Shown here: positions 1 to 4,733 of the stretch, piece after piece
How positions within the stretch are numbered: the first letter of the stretch is position 1
How the letters are laid out: every line of letters starts with the position of its first letter
Source: Candidatus Nitrosopelagicus sp.
Lineage (GTDB): Archaea > Thermoproteota > Nitrososphaeria > Nitrososphaerales > Nitrosopumilaceae
Assembly: GCA_012964965.1 (NCBI GenBank)
Contig: DTTB01000160.1
Location: forward strand, 1-5,059
Length of the DNA: 5,059 nt
Reading direction: 5' to 3'
The notes under the pieces: model-generated
Databases searched by the model: none
The model's input: the letters and a program-made list of their open reading frames with translations, nothing else
Told to the model about the DNA's origin: nothing
Made by a program: the position numbers and the translations under genes

Positions 1-49
1 CTAATCTAGCGTGAAACTGGGTTATAGCGCGTATAAACAGGTAAGTCAA
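1..49 (-). CDS. Possible 5' end of a leftward gene, cut by the window edge
   Basis: A leftward frame opens at a TTG at 49-47 and stays open to the edge for 16 codons, reading LTYLFIRAITQFHARL with the first residue as initiator. It lies 15 nt past the stop of the preceding leftward gene and in the same frame. No ATG is available. Sixteen codons cannot establish a gene, and the sequence could equally be intergenic. All three rightward frames close by position 14, so no rightward gene enters here. Continuing the sequence to the left would decide it. Confidence 0.2.
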   Translation of the reverse strand, partial: MTYLFIRAITQFHARL

Positions 50-64
50 TTGTATGTAATTTGA

Positions 65-292
65 TTATTTCCAGATAGCTGCATCATCATGCTTGTAAAT
101 TTCCACGTTAATTTGGCTGAGGAGTTTTTTCTTTGATTTATTTGCTATTTTTTGATGACTGTAATCCTTCTTTTCCAACAGCTCCTGTAGGCGTATCAGC
201 TGCTCAAGGCTCAAATTTTTTACCTGTTTTTTTGTAACCTCGTTCAGAAGCTTTACTCTTTCCTTATCCTCATCAGTGAGCCTATAATCCAT
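65..292 (-). CDS. Small lysine-rich helical protein of unknown function
   Basis: This 75-residue protein has no recognised domain. It has no cysteines, signal peptide or membrane segment and is very rich in Lys, Glu and Leu. Residues 5-24 and 28-43 look like two amphipathic helices, the second with Leu/Ile every three to four residues (SLEQLIRLQELLEKK), joined by a polar turn. The C-terminal third is basic (KSKKKLL) before an acidic, aromatic end. It is probably a soluble cytoplasmic protein; nucleic-acid or protein binding is possible but unproven. The ATG at 292 is preferred because TTAAAATA lies centred about 25 nt upstream, the distance expected for a leaderless archaeal transcript. It diverges from the alcohol dehydrogenase gene, with 77 nt between their starts. 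Confidence 0.72.
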   Translation of the reverse strand: MDYRLTDEDKERVKLLNEVTKKQVKNLSLEQLIRLQELLEKKDYSHQKIANKSKKKLLSQINVEIYKHDDAAIWK

Positions 293-313
293 TAATTAGA
301 ATAATTTTGGATT

Positions 314-321
314 TATTTTAA
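314..321 (-). promoter_or_regulatory. Box A promoter element for the 65-292 gene
   Basis: Read leftward the sequence is TTAAAATA, close to the archaeal box A consensus. It is centred about 25.5 nt upstream of the ATG, which puts transcription start at or next to the start codon. The same octamer sits at the same distance before the gene at 1433. The assignment is by pattern and spacing only. Confidence 0.5.
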
Positions 322-337
322 TTCTTATTGTTTACAA

Positions 338-347
338 AAATTTAAGA
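338..347 (+). promoter_or_regulatory. Weak box A candidate for the alcohol dehydrogenase gene
   Basis: AAATTTAAGA is centred about 27 nt upstream of the ATG at 370, the usual box A distance for a leaderless transcript. The match is modest and the whole divergent spacer (293-369) is AT-rich, so chance is a real alternative. If correct, it favours initiation at 370 over the TTG at 361 or the ATG at 382. Confidence 0.3.
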
Positions 348-369
348 ATCGATACAAAAGTTGGATATC

Positions 370-1407
370 ATGCCTGAAAAGATGCGCGCTATGTTACTTT
401 CAAAACTTGGTCCTGTGGAATCAAGCCCGTTAAAGCTTACTGAGATTGATAGGCATGAGATTGCAACCCCCAAAGAAGTTCTGGTAAAGATTGAGGCATG
501 CGGTGTATGTCACTCACAACTACATTCGATCGAGGGAGACTGGGAAGACATTGGAATACCGCCTACGTTACCAACAGTTCCAGGACATGAAGTTGTGGGA
601 AAAATAGTAGAGATTGGTAATGACGTTACAAAATTCAAAGTAGGTGAAAGAGTAGGAATAACTCCCTTGCTTGGTTCCTGCTTGGATTGCCAGTATTGTA
701 ATGAGGGTAAGGAGTATCTTTGTGAAAAGATGGATGTCACTGGAGAATCTCTAAGGGGCGGATACACGGAATACATAACTGTATCAGAGGATTTTGCAAC
801 CAGAGTGCCTGACACGATGAAACCTGAATATGCAGCACCATTATTTTGCGCTGGTATAACAGCCTACAAGGCGGTAAAGGCTGCAGAGCCTGAAAAAAAT
901 AAAAAAATTGCAATTTTTGGTATAGGTGGAGTGGGACATATGGCAATACAGTTTGCCAAAATTGAAGGGTGTGAGGTTAGTGCAATTTCAAGGAAAGAAA
1001 AACATCTGGATGTTGCAAAAAAGTTAGGAGCAGATAATGTTTTTGTTTATTCATCTAGTCAAGAACAATTTCTGCAAGATGTTAACAAAAAATATGGTTT
1101 GTTTGATGCCGCAATTGTTTTTGCACCAGTTGATGAGGTAACAGATACAGCAATCAAATCAATCAAAAAAGGTGGAATGGTAGTTATTGCTACAGTTGGT
1201 AAGATCCCTAATTTTTTGGCGTTTGAAGAAAAAACCATCAGAGGAACCTTGATAGGCTCTAGAAAAGACATGGAGGATGTGATTAGAATCTCGGATGAAA
1301 ATAAACTTGAGGTGGTTACAGAAACTTTTCCGCTCGAACAAGCAAATGAAGCATTGGTTAAACTTAAGAATTCAGAAATAGATGCACGGGCAGTTCTTAT
1401 TCCTTAA
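370..1407 (+). CDS. Zinc-dependent medium-chain alcohol dehydrogenase
   Basis: A 345-residue cytoplasmic oxidoreductase interconverting an alcohol and an aldehyde or ketone with a nicotinamide cofactor. Numbered from the ATG at 370: catalytic zinc ligands C47 (in CGVCHSQLH), H73 (GHE, with E74) and C160; proton-relay candidates S49 and H52; structural zinc cysteines C104, C107, C110 and C118 in the classic C-x2-C-x2-C-x7-C lobe; and a Rossmann GxGxxG at 184-189 (GIGGVG). Length is normal for the family. After strand 2 of the Rossmann fold the sequence is SAISRKEKH, without the acidic residue typical of NAD enzymes, so NADP(H) is the likelier cofactor. The Asp that usually follows the relay Ser/Thr is Gln (Q50). 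Substrate is not predictable. The start is uncertain: TTG 361 and ATG 382 are in frame, and many family members begin like the 382 start (MRAMLL). Confidence 0.93.
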   Translation: MPEKMRAMLLSKLGPVESSPLKLTEIDRHEIATPKEVLVKIEACGVCHSQLHSIEGDWEDIGIPPTLPTVPGHEVVGKIVEIGNDVTKFKVGERVGITPLLGSCLDCQYCNEGKEYLCEKMDVTGESLRGGYTEYITVSEDFATRVPDTMKPEYAAPLFCAGITAYKAVKAAEPEKNKKIAIFGIGGVGHMAIQFAKIEGCEVSAISRKEKHLDVAKKLGADNVFVYSSSQEQFLQDVNKKYGLFDAAIVFAPVDEVTDTAIKSIKKGGMVVIATVGKIPNFLAFEEKTIRGTLIGSRKDMEDVIRISDENKLEVVTETFPLEQANEALVKLKNSEIDARAVLIP

Positions 1408-1411
1408 AATA
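1404..1411 (+). promoter_or_regulatory. Box A element for the 49-residue protein gene, overlapping the dehydrogenase stop codon
   Basis: TTAAAATA spans the dehydrogenase TAA (1405-1407) and is centred about 25.5 nt upstream of the ATG at 1433. Sequence and spacing are identical to the element before the gene starting at 292. It suggests the small gene can be transcribed on its own as a leaderless message, and it supports 1433 as the true start. Confidence 0.5.
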
Positions 1412-1432
1412 TTTGGGTTAACTGTAAAACAC

Positions 1433-1582
1433 ATGAACTGCAGAAGATGCCACCATACAGACGAGGCTCATGAATCAACGGAAAATGATTCGCTAGTAAA
1501 ACGAGGCAAATGCATGATACCAACTTGTCATTGCGCACAGTATTCTGATGCTATAAAAAAAATTGATGAGGAATTACTCTAA
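1433..1582 (+). CDS. Small Cys/His-rich probable zinc-binding protein
   Basis: A 49-residue protein with a dense set of potential metal ligands: C3 and C6 (CRRC), H7, H8, H13, C27, C32, H33 and C34 (KCMIPTCHC). A CxxC near the N-terminus paired with a Cys cluster about 20 residues later is zinc-ribbon-like, so one structural zinc is likely, though the exact ligands cannot be read off. The C-terminal part (residues 37-49) looks like a short acidic helix. The ATG at 1433 is chosen because the first cysteine pair follows at once and a box A lies 25 nt upstream. An in-frame ATG at 1382 would add 17 unrelated-looking residues and overlap the dehydrogenase. I recall similar short proteins in Thaumarchaeota but know no function. 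The gene starts 25 nt after the dehydrogenase stop, so cotranscription is also possible. Confidence 0.75.
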   Translation: MNCRRCHHTDEAHESTENDSLVKRGKCMIPTCHCAQYSDAIKKIDEELL

Positions 1583-1586
1583 AAAT
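1579..1586 (+). promoter_or_regulatory. Box A candidate for the 78-residue protein gene
   Basis: CTAAAAAT overlaps the stop codon (1580-1582) of the preceding small gene and is centred about 26.5 nt upstream of the ATG at 1609. The spacing fits a leaderless start. A stronger-looking TATATA at 1593-1598 is too close to the start to serve it. Confidence 0.38.
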
Positions 1587-1608
1587 GGTTCATATATGAA
1601 GCGACAAA

Positions 1609-1845
1609 ATGACCGATATGAAAAAGCATATTCCTCTTGATGACACGGTAAAGGACCTTGATAATATTATGTCTAGAGTTAATGGCCTTGAAGTTTCTTC
1701 TACTGACGAATATCAAAGGGCAATGGTGAGCGTACTCAAAACGCTTGTCCAAGGAGAAATAAACTTGTTTAAGGAGTTTGAACACCTCAAAAAGGCAATT
1801 GATCTAGTTACTTTGGAAATGTTTAAGATCAGAAACAGAAACTAA
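1609..1845 (+). CDS. Small helical protein of unknown function
   Basis: This 78-residue protein has no recognised domain, no cysteines and no signal or membrane segment. After a polar N-terminus (MTDMKKHIPLDD) it is predicted almost wholly helical: residues 13-25 form one amphipathic stretch, and residues 33-75 form a long one with regular Leu/Val/Ile/Phe positions (VSVLKTLVQGEINLFKEF, then a further Leu/Ile series). It could form a coiled-coil or helical-bundle oligomer. The ATG at 1609 is supported by a box A candidate about 26 nt upstream; no Shine-Dalgarno is seen. Its TAA (1843-1845) overlaps the TAG of the converging gene by 3 nt within a shared CTAA. It resembles lineage-specific thaumarchaeal proteins, but I cannot name a family. 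Confidence 0.72.
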   Translation: MTDMKKHIPLDDTVKDLDNIMSRVNGLEVSSTDEYQRAMVSVLKTLVQGEINLFKEFEHLKKAIDLVTLEMFKIRNRN

Positions 1846-2252
1846 TCTTCAGGTTCAGGCTCTGGTTCAGGCTCTGGTTCAGGCCTAGTTGTTTTAACCG
1901 TGGTGCTAAATACATCCTGATCACTCTCATCAAACTTATTACAAATTGGTTTGTATCTGGAAATTATTTTATTTTCTAACTGCCTTCTCTGAGATTCACT
2001 GGATTCCCACATTGGATAAATTGAAAGGTATAGGTTTTCTTCGTTTCCAGCATGTGATAACCAACACTTGAATTGATCATTTTTTTTAAAAAAATCTCCA
2101 GCCTCAGTTTTTCCTGTTTCAGCAACATGAAGCATGTTAAAAACATCCTTATTCTTTGAAAATATAATGTACACAACTGCTTCCATCGGAGGTCCCCATT
2201 CTGAGAGTTTGATTGGTCCAAGGAATTCATAGTGAAGAATTTGAATAGCCAA
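1842..2252 (-). CDS. Conserved hypothetical protein with a GIY-YIG-like pattern and a Pro-Glu repeat tail
   Basis: A 136-residue soluble protein. Residues 1-24 (including EFLGPIKLSEWGPPME) look like a conserved lead-in. Residues 25-106 show the order of a GIY-YIG nuclease fold: AVVYII (25-30) as the first strand, LHVAETGKT (41-49) where YVG-T normally sits, H67, then a helix with E93 and a KPICN end (101-105) like the family's E..LI...P..N. The arginine expected after the second strand is not evident, so it may be a non-catalytic relative. Residues 107-123 are a polar linker, and 124-135 are six Pro-Glu dipeptides followed by a final Asp. The start is a TTG at 2252; the first in-frame ATG (codon 23) would remove the apparently conserved lead-in. 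The promoter upstream is weak (AAAAGTAATA at 2271-2280). The GIY-YIG link is my inference. Confidence 0.75.
   Translation of the reverse strand: MAIQILHYEFLGPIKLSEWGPPMEAVVYIIFSKNKDVFNMLHVAETGKTEAGDFFKKNDQFKCWLSHAGNEENLYLSIYPMWESSESQRRQLENKIISRYKPICNKFDESDQDVFSTTVKTTRPEPEPEPEPEPED
1848..1883 (-). repeat. Short tandem repeat coding for six Pro-Glu dipeptides
   Basis: Thirty-six bases within the end of the 1842-2252 gene encode (Pro-Glu)x6. On the coding strand a 12-nt unit CCTGAACCAGAG occurs twice in tandem, followed by CCTGAA twice. The 6- and 12-nt periods keep the frame, so copy-number change would lengthen or shorten the tail without breaking the protein. Confidence 0.9.
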
Positions 2253-2333
2253 CTATATTTACTAAAAAGTTATTACTTTTCTCTCTTCCGTTAGTTTTGC
2301 TAATAAATAATTGCACAATGGATCCATCTTAAG

Positions 2334-2341
2334 GATTAAAT
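2334..2341 (+). promoter_or_regulatory. Box A candidate for the 2366-2695 gene
   Basis: GATTAAAT is centred about 28 nt upstream of the ATG at 2366, consistent with a leaderless or nearly leaderless transcript. It lies in a 113-nt spacer (2253-2365) between two divergent genes; nothing else convincing is visible there beyond general AT-richness. Confidence 0.4.
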
Positions 2342-2365
2342 TCCACTAGTTTAGATTCAAAATTA

Positions 2366-2695
2366 ATGAAAGAGCCTCATCATTATAGAAAAGTTGGGTA
2401 TGGCATGATTATGGTAGCAGGTTCGCTGGCTATGATTGGTGTTTTACAATTGGTCATAGGTCCTGATGTTCTTTTTGGTGATACGATACAAAGACAGCAA
2501 GTAGCCATTTTTGATGATTGTAAGGCTAATGGTTTCTTGGAACCACAATGTGCTAAATGGTTGGATGAAATGCAGTTACAAGAATGTAGGGAAAATAAGG
2601 ATGTTGACAGTTCAGAATGTAGAAAGTACAGGCACTGGGTAATTCTGGATGAGGATTTAGAAACAATAATGAAGAATGCTCAGAATGAGGAATAA
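2366..2695 (+). CDS. Membrane-anchored protein with two cysteine pairs (CX9C and CX10C)
   Basis: A 109-residue protein. A basic, His-containing N-terminus (residues 1-10) is followed by one hydrophobic segment (about 12-32), predicted to place the C-terminal domain outside the membrane by the positive-inside rule. The outer domain holds exactly four cysteines in two similar units: C52-x9-C62 in DCKANGFLEPQCAKW and C74-x10-C85 in ECRENKDVDSSECRKY. The units share C-(K/R)-x-N near the start and C-x-K-(aromatic) at the end, so they look duplicated. Two disulfides holding a helical hairpin are plausible, recalling twin-CX9C folds, though common ancestry is not implied. No signal-peptidase or lipobox site stands out, so it is probably an uncleaved anchor. 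Function unknown. Its stop is 5 nt from that of the converging membrane-protein gene. Confidence 0.78.
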   Translation: MKEPHHYRKVGYGMIMVAGSLAMIGVLQLVIGPDVLFGDTIQRQQVAIFDDCKANGFLEPQCAKWLDEMQLQECRENKDVDSSECRKYRHWVILDEDLETIMKNAQNEE

Positions 2696-2700
2696 CTAAA

Positions 2701-3396
2701 CTACTGGTAACCGTTTGAATAGTCTTCCCACATATTTTGCTTAGCGGTAAGTTTGTTCATCTCATACAAAGAACCGGATATTATTCCCGCGTAGAAAAAT
2801 GTGTAAAGAAACACCTGAGAGTGAGTGGGATCACTCTGTGTAAGGCTAACAGAAACCATTGAAAAGAAAACGAATGTTCCTACAAATGAAATAATCTTGC
2901 CCAGGTATCCTCCACCTAATCCAACAATTTTTCGTGTTGCAGCAGCCATCAAAACAATGCTTGATACAATTAGAAATGTAACACCACCATTGTATGTGAT
3001 CAACTCTACTGCCCACTCAATTATACCAGTATCAAAGGGAGAGCCGTCAGGCACCATACTTCCACCATGCAACGCAAAATTTACAGAGCTGAAAAGACCG
3101 CCAATAACGAAGAAGAATAGAAACATCTTTAAAATTCCACGCTTGATTGGACTGCGCGTGTCTGAGGGCTTCATGACACGCTCAGTAATTTTTAATCCGT
3201 AAAGAAATCCCACGATAAATGTTGGTATAAACATAATATTCACTAGTATTGGAGTTTCCGCAGTGATACTTTCAATTACAGTCTGGAATATTACAAAAAG
3301 ACTCAAAGCAGATATTGCTGCTATGCAGAAAATTACAAAAGTGGAATAACGCACAATAATTGAATCAGACTCATTTGTAGCTAACCAATTTGACAT
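2701..3396 (-). CDS. Six-helix integral membrane protein of unknown function
   Basis: A 231-residue hydrophobic protein with about six predicted membrane helices at residues 17-41, 50-70, 88-109, 127-152, 165-185 and 194-213. Short basic loops (TERVMKPSD, RSPIKRG near 71-87; TRKIVG near 154-159) and the basic-to-acidic C-terminal tail (NKLTAKQNMWEDY) suggest both ends are cytoplasmic. The loop between helices 3 and 4 (110-126) carries a polar, Gly/Pro/Asp-rich stretch (HGGSMVPDGSPFD) probably facing outward. No transporter signature, nucleotide-binding motif or conserved charged residue inside a helix is obvious, so I cannot name a substrate or family. The ATG at 3396 has a good box A (CTATTTAAT) centred 27 nt upstream. 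It appears to be transcribed alone, separated from truD by 140 nt. Confidence 0.85.
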   Translation of the reverse strand: MSNWLATNESDSIIVRYSTFVIFCIAAISALSLFVIFQTVIESITAETPILVNIMFIPTFIVGFLYGLKITERVMKPSDTRSPIKRGILKMFLFFFVIGGLFSSVNFALHGGSMVPDGSPFDTGIIEWAVELITYNGGVTFLIVSSIVLMAAATRKIVGLGGGYLGKIISFVGTFVFFSMVSVSLTQSDPTHSQVFLYTFFYAGIISGSLYEMNKLTAKQNMWEDYSNGYQ

Positions 3397-3418
3397 ACAA
3401 ATTATTAGAAAAATACGG

Positions 3419-3427
3419 ATTAAATAG
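3419..3427 (-). promoter_or_regulatory. Box A promoter element for the membrane-protein gene
   Basis: Read leftward the sequence is CTATTTAAT, centred 27 nt upstream of the ATG at 3396. The match and spacing suit a leaderless archaeal transcript. A 12-bp palindrome lies about 22 nt further upstream. Confidence 0.48.
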
Positions 3428-3432
3428 GAAAC

Positions 3433-3439
3433 AAAAAAA
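3433..3439 (-). terminator. Possible U-tract terminator for the leftward truD transcript
   Basis: Seven A's on the plus strand give a run of seven U's in leftward RNA, about 100 nt past the truD stop and just before the next gene's box A. Shorter U-runs occur at 3497-3501 and just after the stop. Archaeal termination often uses such tracts without a hairpin, but in AT-rich DNA this is weak evidence. Confidence 0.28.
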
Positions 3440-3449
3440 TCATTTAGTC

Positions 3450-3461
3450 AATTGATCAATT
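3450..3461. repeat. Perfect 12-bp palindrome, possible operator
   Basis: AATTGATCAATT is its own reverse complement. It lies 54-65 nt upstream of the membrane-protein ATG and upstream of its box A, a place where an archaeal activator or repressor dimer could bind. It is too short, and has no loop, to act as an RNA hairpin. The rest of the 3397-3536 spacer shows only AT-rich sequence. Confidence 0.3.
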
Positions 3462-3536
3462 CTGTTTACCCATAAATCTGAGATAGGCTGGATAACAAAA
3501 ATCATATACTTAGGAACAGATTTTAGTTAAAAATAT

Positions 3537-4733
3537 TTAGAATCCTGCCGCTAATGGGTTTTCAGGCTTTATTATTTCACGGAGAATTATAGTAGCAAAA
3601 GATCCTCTTGAAAGCGAAAACGATACAGTGTCATCTTCCACCGTATAGTCTTCACATTTTATAGAGGAGTTTCTAAAACCGCCTTCGCTACTTATTTCCT
3701 GCATTTCTTTTGAAAAAAAATCCTTTGATGTTATTTCTTCATCTTTTAATATTTTTTCAATGTAATAATGAAAGCGAGTTTTTTTGTAATAGGAATAACC
3801 AACAAAAGGAATTGCTAATCTTTGAAGAGGATCATTTTCAAATTTTCCTAAATTAGCATTTTTATCATAGCAAACATCGTTAGATAGGGGGGAAAATAGC
3901 TCTTCACCATTTTCAAAAGACATGCTTAGTGTTTTATTAAAAATAAATGATTGATATGACTGAACAAAAAACCGCCTTATCGATAATGGCAAGGCGCGTA
4001 ATGCCTTAACTGGATTGTTATGCTCTATCATCTCCTTCAAGGCAATTTTTTCAAGATCCATTCTATTTGGAATTATTTTGAGAGCTTCAGAATATTTTGA
4101 TCTGTCAGCCATTATTTTTCGAAATGTAATATTCTGTGTTGTATCATATTCGGAAGTAAATGATAGTAATAGGTGGATTGCCAGCAAAAAATCCTTCTGG
4201 ATCAATGCCTTACCAATTAGGTGAGTAACTGGTCGGCTTGAACCAAATCTTTGGTAACCATAAAAGTTCAAAACTTTATCATATTCCTCAAACTGTGACA
4301 ATGTATCAGACACTCCGCTAATTTTTACCTTAAAATGATTCCCAATCATTTCTTTTTTTGATAATGGTTTGCTTGTAAATCCAATTTTTTTTAGACTGTA
4401 TCTTGATTCATTGATCAAAAAATCATGTTTAATTTTGCTTGTTGTGACAACGAATTGTTCAGTTATAGCTGATGCATCTTTTAAGCCAAGAGATTTGAAC
4501 CTAATTCCATATTTTTTAAAAATTTCACTTAGTGCATGTGTAGTGTCAATTCCATTTTTTTTTAATTTGCAAACAGCATAGCCAAATTCTGAATGAATCT
4601 GAGAATGTGCTTTTTCTGAAATGATTTCTGAGACAACAAAATCCTCGTTTTGTTTTTTTATTGTTCCGCCACAGCCGGGAAAATTTGTTGTGTAAACTGA
4701 TATTCCTAGTTCAGAATCAATTTTTGGAATCAC
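3537..4733 (-). CDS. truD: tRNA pseudouridine(13) synthase TruD
   Basis: A 398-residue cytoplasmic enzyme of the TruD family, which isomerises uridine 13 of tRNA to pseudouridine. Seen in order: QNEDFVVSEI (28-37), the family's N-terminal motif; GLKDASAITEQ (83-93) with the catalytic Asp at 86; GNHFKVKISG (131-140); NFYGYQRFG (156-164), a variant of the usual N-Y/F-F/Y-G-x-QRFG; FVQSYQSFIFN (256-266); and a C-terminal GSFATIILREI (377-387). All expected catalytic-core motifs are present and length is normal for archaeal members. The start is a GTG at 4733 whose first bases overlap the TGA of the upstream gene (GTGA), so translation is probably coupled and the two share a promoter lying outside the window. 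The coding strand contains A9 and T8 homopolymers, but the frame is intact. Confidence 0.96.
   Translation of the reverse strand: MIPKIDSELGISVYTTNFPGCGGTIKKQNEDFVVSEIISEKAHSQIHSEFGYAVCKLKKNGIDTTHALSEIFKKYGIRFKSLGLKDASAITEQFVVTTSKIKHDFLINESRYSLKKIGFTSKPLSKKEMIGNHFKVKISGVSDTLSQFEEYDKVLNFYGYQRFGSSRPVTHLIGKALIQKDFLLAIHLLLSFTSEYDTTQNITFRKIMADRSKYSEALKIIPNRMDLEKIALKEMIEHNNPVKALRALPLSIRRFFVQSYQSFIFNKTLSMSFENGEELFSPLSNDVCYDKNANLGKFENDPLQRLAIPFVGYSYYKKTRFHYYIEKILKDEEITSKDFFSKEMQEISSEGGFRNSSIKCEDYTVEDDTVSFSLSRGSFATIILREIIKPENPLAAGF

Noticed and set aside
22..36. Inverted repeat TTATA-GCGCG-TATAA near the left edge
   Set aside because: The arms are only 5 bp of AT sequence around a GC core, easily found by chance, and no gene start is firmly placed beside it.
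893..907. A-rich run in the dehydrogenase as a possible frameshift site
   Set aside because: The frame reads EKNKKIA straight into the Rossmann glycines, so there is no break; the runs are interrupted by a T.
510..1341. Several leftward open frames of 60-101 codons
   Set aside because: All are antisense to the alcohol dehydrogenase, whose motifs are complete, and their translations look like random Ser/Pro/Leu-rich sequence.
1382..1432. A 17-codon N-terminal extension of the small Cys/His protein from the ATG at 1382
   Set aside because: It would overlap the dehydrogenase by 26 nt, and its residues read from dehydrogenase-coding bases and the spacer; a box A at the right distance supports 1433.
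1579..1785. A 68-codon leftward open frame
   Set aside because: It overlaps the 78-residue rightward gene and has no promoter or recognisable pattern; the rightward frame has cleaner helical composition and a box A.
2825..3202. A 125-codon rightward open frame
   Set aside because: It lies wholly antisense to the six-helix membrane protein, whose hydrophobic pattern and promoter are convincing; the rightward translation shows no coherent domain and no promoter.
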